Shown here piece by piece: positions 1 through 4,112 of a stretch of DNA of 5,538 nt (position 1 is the stretch's first letter; every line of letters begins with the position of its first letter). Location: positions 1-5,538 of the forward strand of contig CAYUWB010000045.1 in NCBI GenBank assembly GCA_964448305.1, given 5' to 3'. Position numbers and translations under genes: made by a program. Under the pieces are notes generated by a model. The model ran no database searches. It was not told the DNA's origin and saw only the letters and a program-made list of their open reading frames with translations. This stretch comes from Thioglobus_C sp964448305 (GTDB lineage Bacteria > Pseudomonadota > Gammaproteobacteria > PS1 > Pseudothioglobaceae).

Positions 1-81
1 CTTCCGCTATCATGGTTGTCGTTGTCGCTTCCGCTATCATGGTTGTCGTTGTCGCTTCCGCTATCATGGTTGTCGTTGTCG
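1..81. repeat. Perfect 27-bp tandem repeat, at least 3 copies
   Basis: Three 27-bp units (1-27, 28-54, 55-81) are identical base for base and are directly adjacent with no spacers. Each encodes the nine residues DNDNHDSGS on the minus strand, so copy-number changes keep the reading frame. A degenerate unit (residues RDNDSDHGN) precedes the array on the promoter-proximal side. The array reaches the window edge, so the total copy number is unknown. Complete identity, including third positions, points to recent expansion or ongoing homogenisation. Confidence 0.97.
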
Positions 82-305
82 CGATCATTACCATGATCGC
101 TATCGTTGTCACGATTACGCTCATAAGCGTCATCAGATTCATTACTCTCTTTGACTAACTTGTATCGATCATCGTCTGACTCAGACTTTATATAGCCACT
201 ACCCACATTCCAATTGAAATCACTACTATGATAGTTCTCATTATGTGAAGCATAAGCCGCAACCAAAAGAGTTGACGATAAAACAAATATAATTTTATTC
301 TTCAT
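1..305 (-). CDS. Exported Asp/Asn/His/Ser-rich repeat protein, 5' part
   Basis: An open frame of 101 codons from an ATG at 303-305 runs uninterrupted off the left edge, so the C-terminus is missing. A strong AGGAG ribosome-binding site (314-318) lies 8 nt upstream and fixes the start. Residues 1-19 look like a Sec signal peptide: K2 and K4, a hydrophobic core at 5-16, and an A-Y-A site with cleavage likely after A19. Residues 20-62 are polar, with one aromatic-rich patch (F30, W32, Y38). From about residue 63 the chain is dominated by D, N, H, S and R, and from D76 it consists of perfect DNDNHDSGS repeats. The composition suggests a disordered, acidic, cation-binding exported segment. It is not an RTX repeat, as the GGxGxDxxx pattern is absent. 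I do not recognise the family. The divergent neighbour is a zinc-type CDF exporter, which makes metal binding a reasonable but unproven role. Confidence 0.82.
   Translation of the reverse strand, partial: MKNKIIFVLSSTLLVAAYASHNENYHSSDFNWNVGSGYIKSESDDDRYKLVKESNESDDAYERNRDNDSDHGNDRDNDNHDSGSDNDNHDSGSDNDNHDSG
81..100. repeat. Perfect 8-bp inverted repeat at the edge of the tandem array
   Basis: GCGATCAT (81-88) and ATGATCGC (93-100) are exact inverted arms around a TACC loop. The left arm starts at the last base of the third repeat unit. It lies inside the coding sequence of the repeat protein (residues S69 to D76). It could form a hairpin in single-stranded DNA or mRNA. Confidence 0.6.
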
Positions 306-313
306 TATTTTTT

Positions 314-318
314 CTCCT
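314..318 (-). promoter_or_regulatory. Ribosome-binding site of the repeat protein gene
   Basis: AGGAG on the minus strand, 8 nt before the ATG at 303-305. It supports translation of the repeat-protein frame, which cannot be closed inside the window. Confidence 0.8.
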
Positions 319-339
319 GCATTAATCATGTTTAATAAC

Positions 340-372
340 ATTATAAAAAGCCAACCTTAAGGTTTACTTAAG
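340..372 (-). promoter_or_regulatory. Candidate promoter of the repeat protein gene with palindrome
   Basis: On the minus strand a perfect TATAAT -10 box lies at 340-345, about 35 nt before the start codon. No good -35 stands at 17 bp; the best candidate is TTAAGT at 366-371 with a 20-bp spacer. Inside that spacer is a perfect 12-bp palindrome, AACCTTAAGGTT (353-364). A second CTTAAG (367-372) sits 11 bp from the first, about one helical turn. A weak -35, a long spacer and a dyad within it would fit an activator-dependent promoter. This is inferred from sequence only. Confidence 0.42.
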
Positions 373-378
373 AGAAAG

Positions 379-404
379 TACAATTGTAATTAGCACTATT
401 ACAA
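379..404. promoter_or_regulatory. Inverted repeat between the divergent genes (candidate operator)
   Basis: TTGTAAT (384-390) and ATTACAA (398-404) are perfect 7-bp inverted arms separated by 7 nt. The left arm overlaps a 10-bp palindrome, TACAATTGTA (379-388). The dyad centre at about 394 is 30 bp upstream of the -35 of the CDF promoter, where an activator could bind. AT-rich DNA produces such dyads by chance, so this stays a candidate. Confidence 0.3.
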
Positions 405-423
405 CAATTAATAAAAAAATGGT

Positions 424-454
424 TTGACACATTTTTATAGACATATGTCATAAA
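424..454 (+). promoter_or_regulatory. CDF gene promoter with overlapping dyad, long spacer
   Basis: A consensus -35 TTGACA (424-429) is followed 19 bp later by a CATAAA -10 candidate (449-454, 4 of 6 matches); TAAAAT at 451-456 is an alternative at 21 bp. Arms TGACACAT (425-432) and ATATGTCA (443-450) are complementary at 7 of 8 positions around a 10-nt centre, so the dyad spans from the -35 to the -10. GACATATGTC (440-449) is also a perfect palindrome. MerR-family regulators of metal efflux act on such 19-20 bp spacer promoters. No regulator gene lies in the window. Confidence 0.45.
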
Positions 455-489
455 ATAACACAGACATAAAATATAACTATTAATAAATT

Positions 490-1623
490 ATGAACTTAGA
501 AAATCGCACACAAGCTAGTCAAAAAGTTACCATAGTTGGCGCTATTGTTGATTTTCTGTTGGCTATTTTTAAAGTCGTGGTCGGTGTGATTGGCAATTCT
601 GGTGCTTTGATTGCTGACGGTATTCACTCATTCTCAGACCTTCTATCTGATGGTGTGGTTTGGTATGCAGCTAAACATTCTGCTGAAGAAGCCGATGATG
701 AGCACCCGTATGGCCATGAGCGATTTGAAACTGTTGCAACCCTAGGTCTTTCTATTATTCTAGCAATTATTGGTACGGGTATTATCTTTGATGCAGTAAA
801 TAGACTATCAAACCCTGAATCGCTAACCCACAACACCCTACTGCTAAGTATTGCTGCTCTATCTATTTTCTCGAAAGAGGCACTATATTGGTACACACTA
901 AAAGTTGCCAAGACTTATAAATCAGAAATGCTGAAAGCTAACGCTTGGCACCACCGATCTGACGCCTTGTCATCCATTGTGGTGTTTATTGGTATTTTAG
1001 GTAGTTTAAATGGTTACTTATACCTTGATGGCGCAGCAGCTGTTGTGGTTGGTTTAATGGTAATTTACATTGCTTGGGAATTAGGCACTGGCGCCACCAA
1101 AGAGTTAGTAGATACTTCTATTGACGCACAGCAAGTTGAACAACTGCGTAATGCGATTGGCATGATTAGCGGAGTAACTAGTGTACATTCACTCAGAACT
1201 CGTAAAATTGGCCATACTATATCGGCTGATGTACATGTGCAAGTAGACCCATTTTTAAGTGTGAGTGAGGGGCACATTATCAGTGTCAGTGTTGAACGCG
1301 TGGCTAAAGAGTGTTTAGAAGATTTGAGTGATGTAACAGTACACATCGACCCTGAAGATGATGAAACTGCTGCACCTTGTGAAAACCTGCCCGAACGTGC
1401 CCAAGCACTTGGTATTTTAAACAAAGCCCTATTTAACAACCAATGTGATGGCGAGATAAAGCGCATTCAACTACACTATCTTGACGGCAAAATCCATGTG
1501 GATTTCTTTTTGCCACTTTCGTGTTTGTCATCTGACAAAAGCCACGATGAGATTTTAGATAAACTGACTGAGGTGGTTAGAGGGTTGCCTGAGTTTGGTG
1601 ATATTAAAGTTTACTTTGGTTAA
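490..1623 (+). CDS. Cation diffusion facilitator (zinc-type efflux transporter)
   Basis: Inner-membrane metal/proton antiporter of the CDF family, likely exporting Zn(II) and perhaps related divalent metals. Six membrane segments can be placed at about 13-33, 36-57, 82-104, 116-136, 154-173 and 176-197. The transport site is H46-D50 in TM2 and H154-D158 in TM5, the HD-HD arrangement usually associated with Zn/Cd preference (E. coli YiiP/FieF has DD-HD). D69, H72 and H76 in the loop after TM2 match the YiiP second site. H233, H249, H262, H285 and D287 in the cytoplasmic domain match its dinuclear zinc site. At 377 residues it is about 75-80 longer than YiiP; residues 300-377 form an extra beta-alpha-beta-like region. 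A stop codon 4-6 nt before the ATG rules out an upstream ATG start. No clear ribosome-binding site is visible. It is divergent from a secreted acidic/His repeat protein. Confidence 0.93.
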   Translation: MNLENRTQASQKVTIVGAIVDFLLAIFKVVVGVIGNSGALIADGIHSFSDLLSDGVVWYAAKHSAEEADDEHPYGHERFETVATLGLSIILAIIGTGIIFDAVNRLSNPESLTHNTLLLSIAALSIFSKEALYWYTLKVAKTYKSEMLKANAWHHRSDALSSIVVFIGILGSLNGYLYLDGAAAVVVGLMVIYIAWELGTGATKELVDTSIDAQQVEQLRNAIGMISGVTSVHSLRTRKIGHTISADVHVQVDPFLSVSEGHIISVSVERVAKECLEDLSDVTVHIDPEDDETAAPCENLPERAQALGILNKALFNNQCDGEIKRIQLHYLDGKIHVDFFLPLSCLSSDKSHDEILDKLTEVVRGLPEFGDIKVYFG

Positions 1624-1631
1624 AGTCTAAA

Positions 1632-2102
1632 CTACAGACTGTGATAAGCATGGCACATCGCGCCTGCAAGCGCGTCTGCTGCGTCTTCTTGTGGGGCTTT
1701 ATTAAGTTTTAAAGATTCTTGTACCATATAAGATACTTGGTCTTTAGCAGCATGGCCTTTTCCTACAACGGCTTTTTTAATTTGATTAGGGCTGTATTCC
1801 ACCATGCTGATGCCATTGACACCTGCAGCTGAAATAATAGCGCCTCGTGCATGACCAAGCTTGATAGCAGCATCAGGGTTGGGCCGATCTGGACGCATAA
1901 AGGCGCGCTCAATCACGACGATATCAGGCTGATACTCTTTGATTAGTTGGTCGATTTCAATAAAGATGGTAGTAATGCGCTCAGTGAGTTCGCCTTTGGT
2001 GCGAATGCAACCACTGGACAAATAAGTAAATTTGAGTTTTTGCGCTTTTATTAAACCAAAACCGGTGACTCTTGAGCCAGGATCAACCCCTAGAATTTTC
2101 AT
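1632..2102 (-). CDS. ruvC: Holliday junction resolvase RuvC
   Basis: Crossover junction endodeoxyribonuclease that symmetrically nicks Holliday junctions, working with RuvAB at the end of homologous recombination and repair. At 156 residues it is slightly shorter than E. coli RuvC. The RNase H-like fold is clear: MKILGVDPGSRVTGFG at the N-terminus carries D7, IVVIERAFM carries E65, and EDAADALAGAMCHA carries D140 and D143, giving the complete metal-binding catalytic tetrad. The basic stretch around K109-K120 matches the family's DNA-contacting lysines. The loop after E65 (RPDRPNP) seems slightly expanded. The start is the canonical family start; no strong ribosome-binding site precedes it. 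The gene is convergent with the CDF gene, with stop codons 8 nt apart. ruvA and ruvB are not in the window, so ruvC is separated from them. A diverged fragment of its first 46 nt lies upstream. Confidence 0.96.
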   Translation of the reverse strand: MKILGVDPGSRVTGFGLIKAQKLKFTYLSSGCIRTKGELTERITTIFIEIDQLIKEYQPDIVVIERAFMRPDRPNPDAAIKLGHARGAIISAAGVNGISMVEYSPNQIKKAVVGKGHAAKDQVSYMVQESLKLNKAPQEDAADALAGAMCHAYHSL

Positions 2103-2136
2103 AATGTATTTAACAAAAAATGATTACAAAGAGTTT

Positions 2137-2165
2137 ACTATAAAACATTTACAGCAGAGGCAAAA
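2137..2165 (-). promoter_or_regulatory. Weak candidate ruvC promoter
   Basis: On the minus strand TATAGT (2137-2142) is a 5-of-6 match to the -10 consensus, 34 nt before the ruvC ATG. The -35 is poor: TTTTGC at 17 bp, or TTGCCT at 15 bp spacing with 4 of 6 matches. It is the best option seen in the short upstream region, but not compelling. Confidence 0.3.
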
Positions 2166-2244
2166 CCTCCCGAACTTAAAGCCTAGAAAACTGTTATTAG
2201 ATTTATATTGATACTTACAAATAATTGGCGTGAGGAATTGCCTC
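2157..2244. repeat. Two related small hairpins in inverse orientation
   Basis: GAGGCAAAACCTC (2157-2169) and, on the minus strand, GAGGCAATTCCTC (2232-2244) are 11/13 identical. Each forms a 4-bp stem with a 5-nt loop. They enclose about 62 bp (2170-2231) with no recognisable gene. The second ends 3 nt before the duplicated ruvC fragment. They may be ends of a tiny degenerate element or simply coincidence. Confidence 0.35.
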
Positions 2245-2247
2245 GTA

Positions 2248-2293
2248 CAAAACCGGTGACTCTTGAACCGGGATCAATCCCTAATATTTTCAT
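2248..2293 (-). pseudogene. Truncated second copy of the ruvC 5' end
   Basis: These 46 nt align without gaps to the first 46 nt of the intact ruvC (2057-2102), with 41 identities. Translated from the ATG at 2291-2293 they give M-K-I-L-G-I-D-P-G-S-R-V-T-G-F, identical to RuvC residues 1-15 except V6I. Four of the five differences are synonymous. After this the frame loses all RuvC similarity and stops at 2183-2185 after 36 codons, so no working protein is expected. The pattern means the two copies diverged while both were under coding selection. That fits a remnant of a displaced ruvC allele better than a recent local copying error. Confidence 0.85.
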
Positions 2294-2320
2294 AAAAAAT
2301 ATTTTATCAGTTGCTTGGCT

Positions 2321-2349
2321 TTGCTTAATATATATCAGGATTATATGAT
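2321..2349 (+). promoter_or_regulatory. Thioredoxin promoter
   Basis: TTGCTT (2321-2326) and TATGAT (2344-2349, 5 of 6 to consensus) are spaced by exactly 17 bp, and the -10 ends 35 nt before the start codon. TTGCTT also occurs 10 bp further upstream (2311-2316). Confidence 0.55.
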
Positions 2350-2352
2350 ATA
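2331..2352. promoter_or_regulatory. Dyad overlapping the thioredoxin -10 box (candidate operator)
   Basis: TATATCA (2331-2337) and TGATATA (2346-2352) are perfect 7-bp inverted arms around an 8-nt centre. They cover the 3' part of the spacer and the whole -10, where a bound repressor would block RNA polymerase. The AT-rich context makes a chance match possible. Confidence 0.35.
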
Positions 2353-2373
2353 CTTTTATTTTTCAAATTTAAA

Positions 2374-2377
2374 AAGG
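2374..2377 (+). promoter_or_regulatory. Thioredoxin ribosome-binding site
   Basis: AAGG followed by TAAG, with the AAGG core ending 7 nt before the ATG at 2385. It supports the chosen start. Confidence 0.65.
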
Positions 2378-2384
2378 TAAGAAA

Positions 2385-2753
2385 ATGGCAGTATTAGAGC
2401 TAAACAAAGACAATTTTGATGAGACAATTCAGAATAATGACATTGTTATTTTAGATTTTTGGGCGCCGTGGTGTGGCCCTTGTAAGCAGTTTGCACCGAC
2501 TTATGAAGCCATGAGTGAAAAGATTGATGGCGTAACCTTTGCAAAGGTTAACACTGAAGAGGAGCAAGAATTAGCAGGTCATTTTCAAATTCGCTCTATC
2601 CCAACACTGATGATTTTTAGAGAGCAGATCGCTATTTTTAATCAAGCAGGCGCTATGGCTGAAGCAGACCTGACAGCAATACTCGGTAAAGCAAAAGAGC
2701 TAGATATGGAAATGGTACGCAAGGAAATTGCAGAACAAGCAGGTAAAGCTTAA
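2385..2753 (+). CDS. Thioredoxin family protein
   Basis: Cytoplasmic dithiol-disulfide oxidoreductase of 122 residues with a single thioredoxin domain (about 3-105). The active site is W29-C30-G31-P32-C33 in the family context DFWAPWCGPCK. D24 corresponds to the buried Asp26 of E. coli Trx, and P73 in SIPTLMIF is the cis-proline facing the active site. No signal peptide or N-terminal zinc-finger segment is present, so it is neither a secreted thioredoxin nor TrxC. Two differences from classical Trx1 are visible. The glycine of the usual FKNG turn is absent (REQIAIF). About 15-17 extra residues, mostly charged and helix-prone, extend the C-terminus (about 106-122). It may thus be a secondary thioredoxin with a specialised partner. 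It has its own promoter and ribosome-binding site. Its stop codon overlaps the stop codon of the convergent neighbour. Confidence 0.92.
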   Translation: MAVLELNKDNFDETIQNNDIVILDFWAPWCGPCKQFAPTYEAMSEKIDGVTFAKVNTEEEQELAGHFQIRSIPTLMIFREQIAIFNQAGAMAEADLTAILGKAKELDMEMVRKEIAEQAGKA

Positions 2754-3079
2754 ATCAAATCTGAATAAAGTTTTTCACTAAACCCAACGGTTATATCATC
2801 CCCCGTTACTAAAACGGGACGTTTGATAAGCGTTGGGTTTTTTAACGTCAGCACTAAAGTGATGTTTTTCTTTTCAGCATCGGTAAAACTGCGATACGTG
2901 GTTGAGCGTTTGTTAATCAACTTTTCCCAGCCTACTTTATCAACAAAACCTTGCAGCGTTTTCTCATCAATTGGATTTTGACGAAAATCAATAAATTCAA
3001 AATCAACATCTTGTGCTTGCAGAAATTTCTGTGCTTTTTTAATGGTATCGCAATTTTTGATGCCGTACATTTTGATCAT
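2750..3079 (-). CDS. yffB: YffB-type ArsC/Spx-like thioredoxin-fold protein
   Basis: Small cytoplasmic protein of 109 residues in the ArsC/Spx/MgsR group, closest in motif pattern to E. coli YffB. The N-terminus MYGIKNCDTIKKAQKFL carries the single conserved active-site C10; as in YffB there is no CxxC pair. Later family signatures are FIDFRQNPID (about 29-38), GWEKLINKRSTTYR (50-63) and NPTLIKRPVLV (82-92). YffB proteins have been proposed to be glutathione-dependent thiol reductases, but their physiological substrate is uncertain, and arsenate reduction should not be assumed. The ATG overlaps the upstream stop (ATGA, 3076-3079), so it is the last gene of the glyS-dtd operon and probably translationally coupled. 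The start at M1 fits the family, which has three residues before the YGI motif. Its stop overlaps the thioredoxin stop. The 3' end hosts an antisense-strand terminator-like hairpin. Confidence 0.88.
   Translation of the reverse strand: MIKMYGIKNCDTIKKAQKFLQAQDVDFEFIDFRQNPIDEKTLQGFVDKVGWEKLINKRSTTYRSFTDAEKKNITLVLTLKNPTLIKRPVLVTGDDITVGFSEKLYSDLI
2780..2843 (+). terminator. Probable intrinsic terminator of the thioredoxin gene, inside the opposing gene
   Basis: AAACCCAACG (2780-2789) pairs perfectly with CGTTGGGTTT (2831-2840), and the right arm leads into six T's (2838-2843). The 41-nt interior folds further: TATCA/TGATA (2794-2798 with 2824-2828) and CCCGTT/AACGGG (2802-2807 with 2813-2818, 5-nt loop). 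The hairpin starts 27 nt after the thioredoxin stop. It lies entirely in the 3' coding part of the minus-strand ArsC/Spx-like gene. The long stem with a T-run is typical of Rho-independent termination, although the size is above average. Confidence 0.55.
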
Positions 3080-3705
3080 AATTTCGTATTGTAGAATTCT
3101 AAAATTTCTTTATTTTCTTGATCAACGATAATGCGCAAGCCTTTATCAGGGTAATGCCAGTACTCAACGCCTGTTTCAAGTGATTCAACACGTGCTGGTT
3201 TTTTAAACAAACCTAGTAATGTATCGGGGGATAAATCAGCACTCGGAATAAAAGTTAGTGCACTAATGGTTAAGTTAAACATTGAAGACTCGCCAGTTTG
3301 ATTAAAGATGGTTTTTTTATTGCCCGTTGGCATGACTTCCGTTTCTTTAATATTACTGTTTAAATGATCAAATTGCTGGTTATTAAGTGCTAAATTAACA
3401 ATAACCTTGGCTGAAATACCACCAACTTTAGTGCTTGAGAAAAATACTTCTAATGTTTGTTTTTGATCTTTGTCTTCAAATAAAGAAGCCTCAACCTCAC
3501 TACCAAATAAACGCATGGACTCAGCTAATGTACTCTCACCCATGGTCAAATCAAAAACAACCGTTTTGCCTTGATCATTAACATAGCTTTGCCAAGGCAT
3601 GGCTTGGTTATCAGGGATTTCAACATCACGCGTACTCAGGTAAAAAACACCATAAATCACAAGAGCAAGCAATAAAATAACAAGAATTATTCTGCTTTCT
3701 TTCAT
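3076..3705 (-). CDS. Membrane-anchored protein of unknown function
   Basis: A 209-residue protein with an N-terminal hydrophobic segment (about 5-24) after K2 and R5, giving a single-pass anchor or uncleaved signal. No lipobox cysteine is present. Residues 25-209 would face the periplasm. Visible features are a PWQSYVNDQGKTVVFDLTMG stretch (37-56), then ESTLAESMRLFGSEVEASLF (57-76), a beta-rich LEVFFSSTKVGGISAKVIVNL segment (85-105) and a C-terminal VEYWHYPDKGLRIIVDQ region (180-196). The alternation of short beta-prone stretches suggests a compact beta-rich domain. It reminds me of conserved uncharacterised gammaproteobacterial proteins, but I cannot name a family. It overlaps both neighbours by ATGA, so it is cotranscribed with the small membrane protein upstream and yffB downstream. 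No cysteine occurs in it, which argues against a thiol partner role for YffB. Confidence 0.8.
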   Translation of the reverse strand: MKESRIILVILLLALVIYGVFYLSTRDVEIPDNQAMPWQSYVNDQGKTVVFDLTMGESTLAESMRLFGSEVEASLFEDKDQKQTLEVFFSSTKVGGISAKVIVNLALNNQQFDHLNSNIKETEVMPTGNKKTIFNQTGESSMFNLTISALTFIPSADLSPDTLLGLFKKPARVESLETGVEYWHYPDKGLRIIVDQENKEILEFYNTKL

Positions 3706-4112
3706 CGGTCAAATGGGGGTTTGTTGACTTTAGATCTTAGCCAGTTGAGTGCTTTAAAGGTTGGCTCGTGGTTAATAATTTTAAGCTCCAGCTTGCGTTT
3801 GCCTGGAAACTCCATTAAAAATAAACCTAACAAAATAGAAATGATGCCTTGACCTGGTGTCACCAGCATAATGATACCGGCAACTAAAAGCACAAAGCCG
3901 ATGAGTGTTCTGATAATAACAACCACTAAATGACCAAGATGATTGATTTCAACCTTGTGTTGATTGGTGTGAACAAAATACTCTTGAGGGATTTTTCCTA
4001 AGAGAAATGGTGTTAATAAAAGACTAACAACAAAAACAATAAAAGAAACAACCCCTACCCAAATAAAATAATGCTGGTAATCTGCTGTGGCCTGAGTAAT
4101 AAAATCTAGCAT
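3702..4112 (-). CDS. Small PGPGW-like integral membrane protein
   Basis: A 136-residue inner-membrane protein. Hydrophobic segments lie at about 15-39 and 60-84, with a third shorter one at about 88-101. Between the first two is a polar loop with several His and charged residues (EYFVHTNQHKVEINH). The segment VTPGQGIISILLGLFLMEFPGKRKLE (84-109) resembles the motif of the PGPGW putative transmembrane family (PGQG in place of PGPG), followed by a basic tail with NWLRSK. Function is unknown for the family. The start codon lies inside the end of dtd (7-nt overlap) and the stop overlaps the next ATG by 4 nt, so expression should be coupled. No ribosome-binding site of its own is evident. Confidence 0.8.
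   Translation of the reverse strand: MLDFITQATADYQHYFIWVGVVSFIVFVVSLLLTPFLLGKIPQEYFVHTNQHKVEINHLGHLVVVIIRTLIGFVLLVAGIIMLVTPGQGIISILLGLFLMEFPGKRKLELKIINHEPTFKALNWLRSKVNKPPFDR

Larger units (their letters stand above)
2103..2384. other. Intergenic region between ruvC and thioredoxin
   Basis: About 280 bp between divergent genes. It holds the weak ruvC promoter, two related hairpins, the ruvC 5' remnant, and the thioredoxin promoter, dyad and ribosome-binding site. I see no tRNA, small RNA or convincing small gene in it. The stretch 2170-2231 is unexplained. Confidence 0.6.

Noticed and set aside
1..81. CRISPR array
   Set aside because: The 27-bp units are directly adjacent with no spacers and are in frame within an open coding sequence with a signal peptide.
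1..305. RTX calcium-binding toxin repeats
   Set aside because: The nine-residue period is suggestive, but the GGxGxDxxx pattern with glycine pairs and a hydrophobic position is absent.
624..911. Minus-strand frame of 95 codons
   Set aside because: Lies inside the CDF gene, with no protein family signature and no ribosome-binding site; a shadow frame.
1065..1466. Minus-strand frame of 133 codons
   Set aside because: Fully inside the CDF gene, with a Ser/Thr/Cys-rich composition typical of antisense frames.
1624..1640. Terminator between the convergent CDF and ruvC genes
   Set aside because: AGTCT/AGACT gives only a 5-bp, mostly weak stem with a 7-nt loop, and no T-run follows on either strand.
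2183..2293. A 36-codon gene starting at the second ruvC-like ATG
   Set aside because: Only the first 15 codons match RuvC; the rest has no resemblance to any family and the catalytic residues beyond D7 are missing.
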